In this document: piece after piece, positions 17,598 through 27,197 of the stretch
How the letters are laid out: the number at the start of each line of letters is the position of its first letter
Position numbering within the stretch: the stretch's first letter is position 1
Notes under the pieces: generated by a model
The model's database searches: none
Told to the model about the DNA's origin: nothing
The model's input: only the letters and a program-made list of their open reading frames with translations
Assembly (NCBI GenBank): GCA_016169945.1
Contig: JADLSH010000128.1
Coordinates: forward strand, 1 to 64,000
Reading direction: 5' to 3'
From: Trachythela sp. YZ-2020
Lineage: Eukaryota > Cnidaria > Anthozoa > Malacalcyonacea > Clavulariidae
DNA length: 64,000 bases
Position numbers and translations under genes: made by a program

Positions 17598-19031
17598 CTA
17601 ATGCGCCACTTGATGAGCCAGAGCGGGTTCTGGAATTCGAGCTTCTGCCGGCTCTGCACCGCGCACTGTCCGCCAGATGTTGTAAGCCATCAGAAGCATC
17701 CCAAGGAAGAACAATAATCCTCCCAGCATTCTTATAATGTAGAAAGGGTGCATAGCCTGAACTGACTCGACAAAACTATACGTTAACGTGCCGTCGTCAT
17801 TGACTGCACGCCACATCAGACCCTGCATAATCCCAGACACCCACATAGATGATATGTACAAGACCACGCCAATGGTCGAAGCCCAGAAGTGAACTTCGAT
17901 CAAACGTACGCTATAAATTTCTCGATCAAACAGACGTGGAATGAGGTAGTACATGCAGCCGATGGTCACCATCGCCACCCAACCCAGCGCACCAGAATGC
18001 ACATGACCGATAGTCCAGTCGGTATAGTGTGAGAGTGCGCTCACTGTTTTGATGGCCATCATTGGGCCTTCAAAAGTGGACATGCCATAGAATGATAAAG
18101 AGACGATCAGGAAGCGTAGAATCGGATCGGTACGTAACTTATGCCAGGCACCCGACAGAGTCATAATCCCATTGATCATGCCTCCCCAGGACGGTGCTAA
18201 TAAGATCAATGACATCACCATCCCTAGCGACTGTGTCCACTCGGGTAAAGCCGTGTAGAGCAGATGATGCGGCCCAGCCCAGATATAGGTGAACGTGAGT
18301 GCCCAGAAATGTACGATTGATAAGCGATATGAATAGACTGGACGCTCAGCCTGCTTGGGGACAAAGTAATACATCATTCCCAGAAAACCTGCTGTAAGGA
18401 AAAATCCCACGGCATTATGTCCATACCACCATTGGATCATCGCGTCCTGCACACCAGCATAGGCAGAATAAGACTTCCAAAAACTGACAGGTATCGCAGC
18501 ACTGTTCACCACATGCAACATGGCAACGGCAAGAATGAATGCACCGAAGAACCAATTAGCCACATAAATATGTGCGATACGGCGCTTCATAATAGTGCCG
18601 AAAAATACGATGGCATACGTCACCCAGACAAGGGTAATCAATATATCAATCGGCCATTCCAGCTCGGCGTACTCTTTGGAGCTGGTGATACCTAAAGGCA
18701 AGGTAATCGCAGCAAGTACGATCACCGTTTGCCAGCCCCAAAAAGTAAACGCTGCGAGCTTATCGGACATTAATCTGACATGACACGTTCGCTGCACAAC
18801 GTAATAGGAGGAAGCAAATAAAGCACATCCTCCAAATGCGAAGATCACCGCGTTAGTATGCAATGGTCGTAATCGACCAAATGTCAGATAGGGAATATCA
18901 AAATTAAGCGCCGGCCAGGCAAGCTGTGCGGCAATAATCACGCCGACCAACATACCGACAATACCCCAGACGATAGTCATGATGGCAAATTGTCGAACGA
19001 CCTTGTAGTTATATGTCTCTATAGATGACAA
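17598..19031 (-). CDS. ccoN: cbb3 oxidase catalytic subunit I
   Basis: Haem-copper oxidase catalytic subunit, which reduces O2 to water at high affinity and pumps protons. It has 477 residues, about 12 helices and the expected histidines ([14 protein letters not shown] for low-spin haem; [28 protein letters not shown] and [13 protein letters not shown] for the binuclear centre). The start is TTG at 19031 with GAGG 9 bases upstream; the NYKVVRQFA segment near the N-terminus supports it. First gene of ccoNOQP, probably controlled by the FNR-like box at 19357. Confidence 0.96.
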   Translation of the reverse strand: MSSIETYNYKVVRQFAIMTIVWGIVGMLVGVIIAAQLAWPALNFDIPYLTFGRLRPLHTNAVIFAFGGCALFASSYYVVQRTCHVRLMSDKLAAFTFWGWQTVIVLAAITLPLGITSSKEYAELEWPIDILITLVWVTYAIVFFGTIMKRRIAHIYVANWFFGAFILAVAMLHVVNSAAIPVSFWKSYSAYAGVQDAMIQWWYGHNAVGFFLTAGFLGMMYYFVPKQAERPVYSYRLSIVHFWALTFTYIWAGPHHLLYTALPEWTQSLGMVMSLILLAPSWGGMINGIMTLSGAWHKLRTDPILRFLIVSLSFYGMSTFEGPMMAIKTVSALSHYTDWTIGHVHSGALGWVAMVTIGCMYYLIPRLFDREIYSVRLIEVHFWASTIGVVLYISSMWVSGIMQGLMWRAVNDDGTLTYSFVESVQAMHPFYIIRMLGGLLFFLGMLLMAYNIWRTVRGAEPAEARIPEPALAHQVAH

Positions 19032-19116
19032 AGTAGAAATCCTCGAAATAGCTATATTATTTTTTATTGAAATATCTTTTTTCTGATCATGTGCAGATTG
19101 TTTTTATTATTGCGGG

Positions 19117-19278
19117 TTAGAAACAGCAACCGATACCCAGACCAAAAACGGTTGGATCAATATCCACAGAGGCATTACCTACAGAAGTATTTGAAAATTC
19201 GAATGCAGGCACATTGGCTCCAGTAGAAACCCGTCCTATCAATAATCCTGCTGCCAAGTGCCTTCTGTCGTAATTCAT
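19117..19278 (-). pseudogene. Remnant resembling the C-terminal end of an OmpW-like outer-membrane barrel
   Basis: A 53-codon frame ends in VDIDPTVFGLGIGCCF followed by TAA. This looks like the final strand of OmpW-type beta barrels (DIDPWVFGLGIGYRF-like), including the terminal aromatic. Upstream in the same frame there are only about 13 more codons before a stop, so most of a barrel is absent. It sits in the ccoN-ccoI gap behind an FNR-like box. Family assignment from one strand is tentative; a short real protein is less likely. Confidence 0.35.
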
Positions 19279-19356
19279 TCCGATCGCTCTCCATAATGTC
19301 CAAGCCAGTTTTTCTCATTCTTTTGCTTAGTATTACTGTGAACAGGCCTTAAAAAG

Positions 19357-19370
19357 ATGATCTGGATCAA
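19357..19370. promoter_or_regulatory. FNR/Anr-type box between ccoN and ccoI
   Basis: ATGATCTGGATCAA matches TTGAT-N4-ATCAA at 9 of 10 fixed positions. Centred at 19363.5, it could activate ccoI (start near 19405) or, read the other way, the remnant and ccoN (start near 19322). I see no strong -10 for either, so orientation is open. The rest of the 402-base gap 19032-19433 holds the barrel remnant and AT-rich sequence. Confidence 0.6.
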
Positions 19371-19433
19371 TCATTGTTCTATTGGGGTTTCAAAAGGCCT
19401 GATCAAAATAAATTCTGGAGTAAAATTTCTTGC

Positions 19434-21872
19434 ATGGATACACAAACAAAACAGATCAGCTGCTTTCACTGCGGCTTGCCCGTGCCAGCCAATCTGTCAC
19501 TGGCCGTGATGATTGAGGAGGAGGAAGAACCCATGTGCTGCCTTGGTTGCCAGGCAGTAGCCCAAACGATTGTTGATTCTAACCTGGTGGACTTTTACCG
19601 TTATCGAACCGCTACAGCAGAAACCCCTGATGAATTAGTGCCGGATTTTTTACAACAGATCACTGTCTACGATGAGCCAGAGTTACAGGCTGGATTTGTC
19701 AGCACAATAGAAGGAAATGAAAAAGAAGCTACATTGATCTTGGAGGGAATAACCTGCCCGGCTTGCGTCTGGGTTAATGAACAACACCTTAAATCTCTTC
19801 CTGGCCTCACTCAGGTTCAGGTAAATTTCACTACTCGACGTTTAGTGATCCGCTGGTTAGATGATCAGATCAAAATAAGTCAGATCCTGACAGCTATTCA
19901 TAATATTGGCTATACCGCACATCCGTACGACCCGCAGCAACATCAAAAAATCTTAGTCAAAGAACGAAAGCAACTCCTGCAAAGACTTGGTGTCGCCGGT
20001 GTATTGGGTATGCAGGTAATGATGTTGGCAATCGCGCTCTACACCGGCGAGGATATGGAGGAGAAATATAGGCAGTTCTTTTATTGGATCAGCCTGGTCT
20101 TGACGCTACCCGTCGTGCTCTTTTCCGCCATGGCCTTTTTTGATCCAGCAATACGCAGTTTAAAAAGTGGCAAACTTGGTATGGATGTACCCGTTTCGCT
20201 GGGTATTTTGTTTGCATTTTTTGGAAGTATTAAAACCACTATCACAGGCAATGGAGAAATCTATTATGACTCCGTTGTTATGTTTGTATTTCTTCTATTA
20301 CTTGCTCGATATCTCGAACTACTGGCCCGCAAACGCGCGAATGAGACCTCTGAACAACTGCATCAATTAACACCGTCCACAGCAATTCGACTCACTGGTA
20401 ATGAACAGGAATCCGTCCCAGTTGTCCGCCTTAAAGTGGGAGATCTGGTATTAGTCCGTCCTGGTGAAACAATACCAGCTGATGGCCTCGTGATCGAAGG
20501 GCACTCCAGTATTGATGAATCATTATTAAGTGGTGAGAGCTTGCCCCTGACCAGAAGCATTAATGACCATGTTATCGGAGGCAGTATCAATATCGAAAGC
20601 CCTATAAAAATCCGCGTTGAACATGTGGGTAAGGATAACCTTTTATCAAGAATCACAAACTTGATGGAACGTTCGCAACTAGAGAAGCAACCCATTTCCT
20701 ATCTCGCTGATAGAGCAGCAACTTGGTTTGTACCTATCGTACTCACACTGGCTGCATTCATCAGCATTTACTGGTGGCAACAAGGAAACCCTCACTGGTT
20801 CGAAATTACACTTGCGATGCTAGTTGCCACCTGCCCTTGCGCATTGTCATTAGCAACACCGACTGCCACTACTGTCGCCACTGACAGCTTAATGAAAATG
20901 GGCATGCTTGCCACACGAGGGCACGCTATTGAGAGCTTAGCTAAAGCCGATCATTTCATTTTTGATAAAACAGGCACTTTAACTAAAGGGGAGTTACAGC
21001 TAACCGATATTTTCATATTTACTGAACTAAGCGAACAGCAATGTTTACAAATCGCTACGACTCTAGAACAACACTCTGAACATCCAATTGCTAAAGCGAT
21101 CCTTTCGGCCAACTCAAATGAGGATGATTTACAATTCACCAATGTTACCCACATTACCAATATCCCAGGAGCCGGACTCACTGGAACGATAGAGAAAAAT
21201 AATTATGTACTAGGCACGCCTGACCACATCTCACAAAACACAACAGTTGAAATTGAAGGTCCTATTAATGTGCTCGGGGAACAAACAGGGACACAAGTTT
21301 TTCTTGCCAAAGATGATAAGCTGATCGCTGCTTTTTTATTGGAAGATACTTTACGAACAGAAGCAAAGAATTTAATCGATCATTTGGCTAAGAGAAAGAA
21401 AAAAACCTCACTCCTTTCTGGTGATAATTTTAAAGCCGTTCAAAAAATTGCTGAAGATCTTAATATAGATAATTTTAAAGCCAACCTGAAACCTGATGAA
21501 AAATTATCGGTATTAAAACAATATCAACAACAAGGGGATGTGATAGCCATGATCGGTGATGGCGTTAATGACGCACCTGTATTAGCGGGTGCACAAGTCT
21601 CTATCGCCATGGGCGGTGGGGCACAACTCTCACGCGTCAATGCCGACCTTGTCTTGCTTAATGATCAACTACCTGTGATCGAAAAGAGTATTAATACAGT
21701 TCAAAAAACCCTGACTATTATCAAACAAAACATGATCTGGGCAGTCGCTTATAATCTGATAGCACTCCCATTTGCAGCGTTAGGAATATTACAACCCTGG
21801 ATGGCTGCGATTGGCATGTCTTTAAGCTCATTGCTAGTCATGACTAATGCGTTGAGAATAAGACCTGATTAG
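19434..21872 (+). CDS. ccoI: CcoI/FixI copper-transporting P1B-type ATPase
   Basis: Copper exporter needed to metallate cbb3 oxidase. It is 812 residues from ATG 19434. A frame extension back to 19374 would run into the FNR-like promoter region, so I reject it. Order: a Cys-rich N-terminal zinc-finger-like segment (CFHCGLPVP, CCLGCQAVA), a heavy-metal-associated domain with GITCPACVW, eight helices with the CPC metal site (ATCPCALSLATP), the phosphorylation site DKTGTLTKG, and the hinge GDGVNDAPVLAGA. It is followed after 2 bases by ccoS. Confidence 0.95.
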   Translation: MDTQTKQISCFHCGLPVPANLSLAVMIEEEEEPMCCLGCQAVAQTIVDSNLVDFYRYRTATAETPDELVPDFLQQITVYDEPELQAGFVSTIEGNEKEATLILEGITCPACVWVNEQHLKSLPGLTQVQVNFTTRRLVIRWLDDQIKISQILTAIHNIGYTAHPYDPQQHQKILVKERKQLLQRLGVAGVLGMQVMMLAIALYTGEDMEEKYRQFFYWISLVLTLPVVLFSAMAFFDPAIRSLKSGKLGMDVPVSLGILFAFFGSIKTTITGNGEIYYDSVVMFVFLLLLARYLELLARKRANETSEQLHQLTPSTAIRLTGNEQESVPVVRLKVGDLVLVRPGETIPADGLVIEGHSSIDESLLSGESLPLTRSINDHVIGGSINIESPIKIRVEHVGKDNLLSRITNLMERSQLEKQPISYLADRAATWFVPIVLTLAAFISIYWWQQGNPHWFEITLAMLVATCPCALSLATPTATTVATDSLMKMGMLATRGHAIESLAKADHFIFDKTGTLTKGELQLTDIFIFTELSEQQCLQIATTLEQHSEHPIAKAILSANSNEDDLQFTNVTHITNIPGAGLTGTIEKNNYVLGTPDHISQNTTVEIEGPINVLGEQTGTQVFLAKDDKLIAAFLLEDTLRTEAKNLIDHLAKRKKKTSLLSGDNFKAVQKIAEDLNIDNFKANLKPDEKLSVLKQYQQQGDVIAMIGDGVNDAPVLAGAQVSIAMGGGAQLSRVNADLVLLNDQLPVIEKSINTVQKTLTIIKQNMIWAVAYNLIALPFAALGILQPWMAAIGMSLSSLLVMTNALRIRPD

Positions 21873-21874
21873 CC

Positions 21875-22060
21875 GTGGAAATTATTTACCTACTGATCCC
21901 ACTTTCGATTATTCTGGTTTGCATCATCATCTGGATTTTTCTCTGGGCAATACGGACAGGACAATTTGACGATCTGGAAGGGCCTGCACATCGTATATTG
22001 ATGGATGATGATAAGCCTAAACGTACGGAAGAAGATCAACAGTTATCTGATAAGTTGTAA
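21875..22060 (+). CDS. ccoS: cbb3 oxidase maturation protein CcoS
   Basis: A 61-residue single-helix protein required for cofactor insertion into cbb3 oxidase. The helix is at about 4-26, followed by the CcoS signature RTGQFDDLEGPAHRILMDDD. It starts with GTG two bases after the ccoI stop, so translation is coupled. Confidence 0.92.
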   Translation: MEIIYLLIPLSIILVCIIIWIFLWAIRTGQFDDLEGPAHRILMDDDKPKRTEEDQQLSDKL

Positions 22061-22070
22061 GGAGTATTAG

Positions 22071-22104
22071 AAAAAGTGAACCCCTGATAAGTACAGAGGT
22101 TCAC
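22071..22104 (-). terminator. Rho-independent terminator downstream of the FG-GAP genes
   Basis: On the minus strand a 10-bp stem GTGAACCTCT/AGGGGTTCAC (one G-U pair) is followed by five T. It lies 19 bases after the stop of the FG-GAP gene at 22123. Confidence 0.85.
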
Positions 22105-22122
22105 GTATGAAGCCTGTTTAGA

Positions 22123-23682
22123 TCAATCTGCTATTTTCCAATTCTCGTCAAACAAGGTATTAATATGCTGGCTCTGCTTAACAGCATTCCCATTCATCAA
22201 AAACATCCAGTTCTCACCAGTCGTTCCATGACGCCAGAACAGATCGTTTTTACCATCTCTGTCAAAATCTTCAGTGGTAATAATATCCCACTGCGTATCT
22301 GATACAGTCGCGATCGGTAAGCTTTGCTTGATCAGGTGACCGTTCATCTGGAACATCCAGTTTTCACCTGTCACCCCATTGCGCCAAACAATGTCTGCCT
22401 TACCATCGCCATCAAAATCGCCAACACCTTTAAGCTGCCAGTTGAGATCGCCTGCCTGGTAGATCGAATGAGTGGCTTTGATTTGATATCCATTCATAAG
22501 ATACGTTCCGACTTCACCCGTGATTTGATGACGCCAAATCACATCGGCTTTACCGTCACCATCTATATCGCCAGTATCTCTTATTTGCCAGTTTAGATCG
22601 GCGACTGTACTGATAGAATGAATGGACTTAATTTGATTCCCATTCATCAAATAGGTACCGACTTCGCCAGTGAGTTTATTGCGCCAAAGCACATCAGCTT
22701 TTCCATCGCCATCAAAATCATCTATAGACTGAATCTGCCAATTAGTGTCTCCAACAGTATTGACGGGAATGCTTTGTTGAACACTAGTGCCATCCATCAG
22801 GTACATCCAGTTTTCACCGGTAACTTGATTACGCCAGAAGATATCTTTCCAACCATCATTATTAAAATCACCTCTGCCTGCCATCTGCCAATTTTGATCA
22901 GATAGTAAATTAATAATTCCGGAACTCTCAATACTGGCTCCATTGAGTGCGTAAACCCAGTTTTGACCGTTGCTGATATTTCGCCAAAATATTAATTGTT
23001 GAGTCACAGAAGAAGCTCCAATCGGAATGTTGGTAGCTAAGAGAGTAAATTCACCATTCACTCCTTCCTTGATAGCCCCCAGTCCTTTGGCCAACCATAA
23101 AGCATAAACTACTTGATCAGAAAATTGGTTTCCGTTAATACTGCCTGATATATTCGTAGTATATTTGAGTTTGTAAGCATCATACTCGCCTATAGAGAGG
23201 GAGAGCTTTTCAATACCAGAGCCTATTTCGTTTGAGTTATGTACATAATTAAATGGATAAGAACTCCCATCAGAGAATATAAAGGTTGCGACTCCTCTTT
23301 GGGAGATTGTCTCTTCAACCTTTGTTGGCGGTAGCAGCTCTAAATTAGCGATCTGTAAAGGAGGACTAAAGACCCAACTTCCAGTATCCCCATCATCAAA
23401 TACTAAATCTTCTCTGTGGAACCTTATACCGTTCACATCACTAGTGTGATATCTCTTATATCCACCGGAATATTCAACAACCGTTGTAATAACGCCATTA
23501 ACCTCAACTTTATCTTCAAGAACATTTTTACTCAAAGGTCCATAGGTTGCGATATCTTTATGAGAAAAATCCCACTCGGCACCAGCTTGTAACGGAAAAT
23601 AATTCTGCGCTGTTATCGCCTGAACAGACAGCGAAACTGCCACTAATAACATGCTTAATAATACTTGATATCCTTTACTCAT
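22123..23682 (-). CDS. Secreted FG-GAP/VCBS repeat protein, copy A
   Basis: A 519-residue exported protein. Signal peptide (about 1-22, cut near VQA-ITA), then a beta domain beginning YFPLQAGAEWDFS (about 28-225), then six repeats of about 48 residues (from about 230). Each repeat has the calcium-loop pattern DxDGDGxxD followed by WRN..TGE and YLMNG. This is the FG-GAP/VCBS propeller type seen in secreted adhesion or polysaccharide-binding proteins. Its neighbour at 23729 is a close paralogue in tandem. The pair sits inside the cbb3 maturation gene group. Function unknown; a surface binding role is inference. Confidence 0.75.
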   Translation of the reverse strand: MSKGYQVLLSMLLVAVSLSVQAITAQNYFPLQAGAEWDFSHKDIATYGPLSKNVLEDKVEVNGVITTVVEYSGGYKRYHTSDVNGIRFHREDLVFDDGDTGSWVFSPPLQIANLELLPPTKVEETISQRGVATFIFSDGSSYPFNYVHNSNEIGSGIEKLSLSIGEYDAYKLKYTTNISGSINGNQFSDQVVYALWLAKGLGAIKEGVNGEFTLLATNIPIGASSVTQQLIFWRNISNGQNWVYALNGASIESSGIINLLSDQNWQMAGRGDFNNDGWKDIFWRNQVTGENWMYLMDGTSVQQSIPVNTVGDTNWQIQSIDDFDGDGKADVLWRNKLTGEVGTYLMNGNQIKSIHSISTVADLNWQIRDTGDIDGDGKADVIWRHQITGEVGTYLMNGYQIKATHSIYQAGDLNWQLKGVGDFDGDGKADIVWRNGVTGENWMFQMNGHLIKQSLPIATVSDTQWDIITTEDFDRDGKNDLFWRHGTTGENWMFLMNGNAVKQSQHINTLFDENWKIAD

Positions 23683-23728
23683 CTTTCTTCCCTGGTAGTT
23701 ATTATTATCTACTCACAGCTTATCTGAA

Positions 23729-25294
23729 TTACTTCGCAAGTCTCCAGTTCTGGTCAGAAAAAGTATTCACATTCTGACTTTGCTTAACCGCATTCCCATT
23801 CATTAGGAACATCCAGTTCTGTCCTGTTATTTTGTTTCGCCAAAAAATATCGGTCTTACCGTCATTATCAAAGTCTTCTGTGGTTGCTACGTCCCATTGA
23901 GTGTCTGACACAGCCATTATTGCCTGGCTGTTTTTGAGCAAGTGACCATTCATCTGGAATAGCCAGTTTTCGCCGCTTACGCCATTGCGCCAAACGATAT
24001 CGGATTTGCCGTCACCATCGAAATCGCCAACACCTTTTATCCGCCAGTTCATATCGCCTGCTTGAAAGATTGAGTGGGTGGCTTTGATTTGATAGCCATT
24101 CATCAGATAAGTACCGACTTCGCCGGTCACTTGATGACGCCAAATCACATCGGCTTTGCCATCACCATCGAGATCACCGGTTTCTTTTATCTGCCAGTTT
24201 AGATCGCCGACTACACTGATGGAGTGGATGGCTTTGATTTGGTTACCGTTCATCAGGTAGGTGCCCACTTCGCCGGTTGCTTCATTGCGCCAGAGGACGT
24301 CGGCTTTGCCGTCACCATCTAGATCCCCTGTGGATTGAATTTGCCAGTTTAGATCACCGACGAAACTAACAGACGTACTACTTTGGATATCGGTACCGTT
24401 CATCAGGTACATCCAGGTTTCGCCAGTGACTTGATTTCGCCAGAAGATATCTTTCCAGCCATCACCGTTGAAGTCATCGCTGCCGGCTATTTGCCAGTTT
24501 GGATCTGAGAATAGATTGAGAACTTCTGAGATTTCTATACTAGAACCATTCAAAGCATGCACCCAGTTCAAGCCACTATTGGTATTACGCCAAAATATCA
24601 TCTCTTGATTTAGATTTGCAGTGCCTGCGACAACAGGTCCAGCAGTGATATTGGTGCTTATTAGTTGTGTTGATGAAAATTGACCTTCTCCACTTGCTTC
24701 ACCTTTTACACCACCTAACCCCTCAGCAAACCAGAAAGTAGTATTCTGACTGACTGAAAAGGATTGACCCTGTACAACTCCGTTAATTGAAAACGTATAA
24801 TTTATTTTGTACGTCTGGAATGCCCCCGCAGGAACTGTAATCATCTCTTGACCAGCAACGGTAGAGACTACTGAATACGAGAAAGAGAACGAACCGAGAC
24901 CAGAGAGAACAACGTCAACCGTCCCTCCATTCGTATTCCTATCTCCAACTACCAAGATAGGGTTTGAAATAAGCAGTGGAGGATTGAACGTTATAGTATC
25001 TGTTCCGCTACCACTATCAGATGGAGAGTCGATACGGTGTAATCTTAAGCCTTGGCTATCATTTGAAACATACTCTTTAGATGAATCTGATTCATCGATA
25101 ACGACAGTTGTAGCAGCGCCATTGATACTTACCTTTCCGGTGAGTACACGTTCATTTGATACACCCCTGCTTCCTGTATAGCTCCACTCACTACCAGGCT
25201 TTAATGGGTAATAATCCTTGATACTTGCGGCCTCAACTAGTGATGACAACAAAACCAACATCACGACCAATACACCCTGAAACCTTTTTTTCAT
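23729..25294 (-). CDS. Secreted FG-GAP/VCBS repeat protein, copy B
   Basis: Tandem paralogue of copy A with the same plan: signal peptide (about 1-22), N-terminal domain opening YYPLKPGSEWSYT, and six DxDGDGxxD-WRN-TGE-YLMNG repeats. The start is ATG 25294 (521 residues); an in-frame TTG four codons upstream is less likely. Repeat units are more alike between the copies than the N-terminal domains, which suggests unequal crossing-over or gene conversion. The 251 bases upstream (25295-25545) are AT-rich with no clear promoter. The N-terminal Y-PL-G-W-Y opening also recurs in the lipoprotein at 43969. Confidence 0.75.
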   Translation of the reverse strand: MKKRFQGVLVVMLVLLSSLVEAASIKDYYPLKPGSEWSYTGSRGVSNERVLTGKVSINGAATTVVIDESDSSKEYVSNDSQGLRLHRIDSPSDSGSGTDTITFNPPLLISNPILVVGDRNTNGGTVDVVLSGLGSFSFSYSVVSTVAGQEMITVPAGAFQTYKINYTFSINGVVQGQSFSVSQNTTFWFAEGLGGVKGEASGEGQFSSTQLISTNITAGPVVAGTANLNQEMIFWRNTNSGLNWVHALNGSSIEISEVLNLFSDPNWQIAGSDDFNGDGWKDIFWRNQVTGETWMYLMNGTDIQSSTSVSFVGDLNWQIQSTGDLDGDGKADVLWRNEATGEVGTYLMNGNQIKAIHSISVVGDLNWQIKETGDLDGDGKADVIWRHQVTGEVGTYLMNGYQIKATHSIFQAGDMNWRIKGVGDFDGDGKSDIVWRNGVSGENWLFQMNGHLLKNSQAIMAVSDTQWDVATTEDFDNDGKTDIFWRNKITGQNWMFLMNGNAVKQSQNVNTFSDQNWRLAK

Positions 25295-25545
25295 TTTTTC
25301 ACCCAAATAAATAATTTTGGACCAATAAATTGATCATATCGAAATGGAATATTGTGATTTACTATCAGAAGGAGAGTCGAAAAGTAATTCCTTTTTGTAA
25401 AACCAAATTCCTTATTTGTTTACTACTATAACTTTTCTAGTTAGGAGCAGAATAACGGTGTTCTTTTCTGATTACAAATAGATAAGCGGTTGATTTATTA
25501 ACAATTGACAAATAAAAGAATTGGGTGAAAAACTGTTTCTTTGTT

Positions 25546-26292
25546 CTATAAATGATTCATTCCATTATGGCTAGTACTACTAGTCTGTTCATGTTGTTGG
25601 TGTAAAGAATGATCCATCGGGATAAATAAGATCAAAATACCGAAGCAGATCAACATCACACCAAAAGTTTGTCTTATCTGTTTTTTTTGTAGCCATTTAC
25701 TTAACCCACCTGCGATCATTCCTGCACCCATTACGGCAGGTAATGTGCCAAGACCAAAGGCCAACATACCTAATCCACCATTACTGGCATTACCTCCGAC
25801 AGCTGCTAACAACAGTGCAGTATAGACCAAACCGCATGGTAACCATCCCCAGACCATTCCAAATCCGTATGCCTGCCAGGGATGTTTTACCGGCATAAAA
25901 TGTTGACTCAAAGGTTGGATTTTTTTCCACAATTTAGCCCCCAATTTATCCAGCCGGGAAAGTTGTGGAAACCACCCTCCGAGATACAGACCTAACGCGA
26001 TCATCATCAACGCTGATAACGCACGCATGATCGTATGTGCAATGTTCATCCCCAATAATTCCAACAAGGTCATGCCAAGTGCACCAGCCAGCATACCGGC
26101 AACTGTATAACTGGTAAGCCGGCCAAAATTGTATGCCGCGATATAAAAAAATAATCGTGATTTATTCTCTCTGACCTTGCTATCAAGCCCGAATGACAGG
26201 GCACCAATGACCCCACCGCACATACCAATGCAATGTAGACTGCTAAACAGTCCAAGCGTAAAAAGTACTAAAAGTGAAAATTCATTTTGCAT
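25546..26292 (-). CDS. TauE/SafE-type (DsbD_2-like) membrane protein of the cbb3 gene group
   Basis: A 248-residue integral membrane protein with six hydrophobic segments. It opens with LFTLGLFSSLHCIGMCGG (about 11-28), the Cys-containing motif of the sulfite-exporter-like family that usually sits beside ccoS and is linked to copper or haem handling for oxidase maturation. The C-terminus is His/Met-rich (HSLHQQHEQ...HNGMNHL), fitting metal binding. A perfect FNR box lies only 18 bases upstream of the ATG, too close for class II activation of this gene. Confidence 0.8.
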   Translation of the reverse strand: MQNEFSLLVLFTLGLFSSLHCIGMCGGVIGALSFGLDSKVRENKSRLFFYIAAYNFGRLTSYTVAGMLAGALGMTLLELLGMNIAHTIMRALSALMMIALGLYLGGWFPQLSRLDKLGAKLWKKIQPLSQHFMPVKHPWQAYGFGMVWGWLPCGLVYTALLLAAVGGNASNGGLGMLAFGLGTLPAVMGAGMIAGGLSKWLQKKQIRQTFGVMLICFGILILFIPMDHSLHQQHEQTSSTSHNGMNHL

Positions 26293-26309
26293 GAGTAATA
26301 TAAGAAGAC

Positions 26310-26323
26310 TTGATCCAGATCAA
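26310..26323 (+). promoter_or_regulatory. Perfect FNR/Anr box with matching plus-strand -10
   Basis: TTGATCCAGATCAA fits the consensus exactly. Reading rightwards, a TTTAAT hexamer (26346-26351) lies where the -10 of a class II FNR promoter should be, predicting a start at about 26358 (box at -41.5). In the other direction the start would fall inside the TauE/SafE coding region, so the promoter most likely serves the plus strand. Confidence 0.75.
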
Positions 26324-26357
26324 GAACGTTGTATCCAGATTGTATTTTAATAGAGAC

Positions 26358-26523
26358 TCTCTAATGGAAAGAGAACCCCATTATTAATTGGTCATATGGG
26401 AGAGTTTGCTAGTGTTGAATTTCAGGTAGTGAATTCAATGCCAGCTCATCTAACTGCTATTGATCACATCGCTACAACTGCTGACATCCTTCCCGTAAGC
26501 AGTGTTTTGTAGCGATGTTTTTT
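26358..26523 (+). ncRNA. Candidate FNR-activated small RNA
   Basis: The predicted transcript runs from the class II FNR promoter to a strong intrinsic terminator (ACATCGCTACAA 26466-26477 pairing with TTGTAGCGATGT 26507-26518, then T6). It is about 165 bases long. All annotated genes from 22123 to 27761 are on the minus strand, so a plus-strand promoter and terminator here point to a separate transcript. It has a 38-codon frame at 26396-26512 with no ribosome binding site and a stop inside the terminator stem, so a non-coding RNA is more likely. By arrangement it recalls enterobacterial FnrS, but I see no sequence kinship. Confidence 0.5.
26466..26523 (+). terminator. Terminator of the candidate small RNA
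   Basis: A 12-bp perfect stem with an additional inner CTGCT/AGCAG pairing, followed by six T on the plus strand only. Confidence 0.85.
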
Positions 26524-26552
26524 CTTTCTACCCAGCTAGTTCTCTGTGATTC

Positions 26553-27197
26553 CTATTCATTGGCTTCTTCAATTCCTTTCATAAACTCACCAAATGCTTT
26601 ACCCGCTTCTTCTGGTGACATCTCGCCAATATTTTCCATGTGTTCTTCCATTTGCCGACTCGCTTGCTCAGAACCTAAATTCATTATTAGCGCAATGAAA
26701 CCCAAAATACCAAAAACGATCAATGCCGTTTTCTTATTTAGACCATGAACTTCTTCACTAGCGATCACCATCAAATACATTCCCCAGATCACCCCAAGCG
26801 CACTACCCAAGTAAGGAATAAGGCCAATAATGGCAATCACAGGAAAAATCGCCATTGAATAAGCGACACATCGATAAGCGGTTTCATATGAATGGTTTGA
26901 TCCCATCAGCTTCCAGACTACGAACATGATCCCCGCAGAAATAAAGCTCCAGATAGCCATCATAATCGGCATAAAAATGATCGCGCCAAAACCTACCGCA
27001 GCAAAACGTCCACCGCCTAGTAACGACAAAAATGCAATGATCAATCCGCCAATAACGGCCATCACCATGGCAAAGATCAGTGGCTCAACGAAACCACCTG
27101 ATTTCTGCATACGACGGTAAAAAGTGACCGGTTGTAAGATCACCGACTGTGCGTCTTCGATGACCTTACCAAAATTAAATACTGATGTGTTTTCCAT
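26553..27197 (-). CDS. Yip1-family membrane protein
   Basis: A 214-residue inner-membrane protein with five hydrophobic segments between about 38 and 170. The segment SVILQPVTFYRRMQKSGGF at the N-terminus and the SYETAYRCVAYSMAIFPVIAIIGLIPYLG stretch are those of bacterial YIP1/DUF-type proteins. The C-terminal 35 residues are acidic, helical and cytosolic. No specific role is known. It is transcribed alone; its stop lies 30 bases beyond the end of the plus-strand small-RNA terminator. Confidence 0.75.
   Translation of the reverse strand: MENTSVFNFGKVIEDAQSVILQPVTFYRRMQKSGGFVEPLIFAMVMAVIGGLIIAFLSLLGGGRFAAVGFGAIIFMPIMMAIWSFISAGIMFVVWKLMGSNHSYETAYRCVAYSMAIFPVIAIIGLIPYLGSALGVIWGMYLMVIASEEVHGLNKKTALIVFGILGFIALIMNLGSEQASRQMEEHMENIGEMSPEEAGKAFGEFMKGIEEANE

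Noticed and set aside
19374..19433. Upstream extension of ccoI
   Set aside because: Those codons directly abut the FNR-like box and would precede the predicted transcription start; the ATG at 19434 begins the recognisable protein.
26396..26512. 38-codon frame inside the candidate small RNA
   Set aside because: No ribosome binding site, and the stop codon lies inside the terminator stem; kept only as an alternative.
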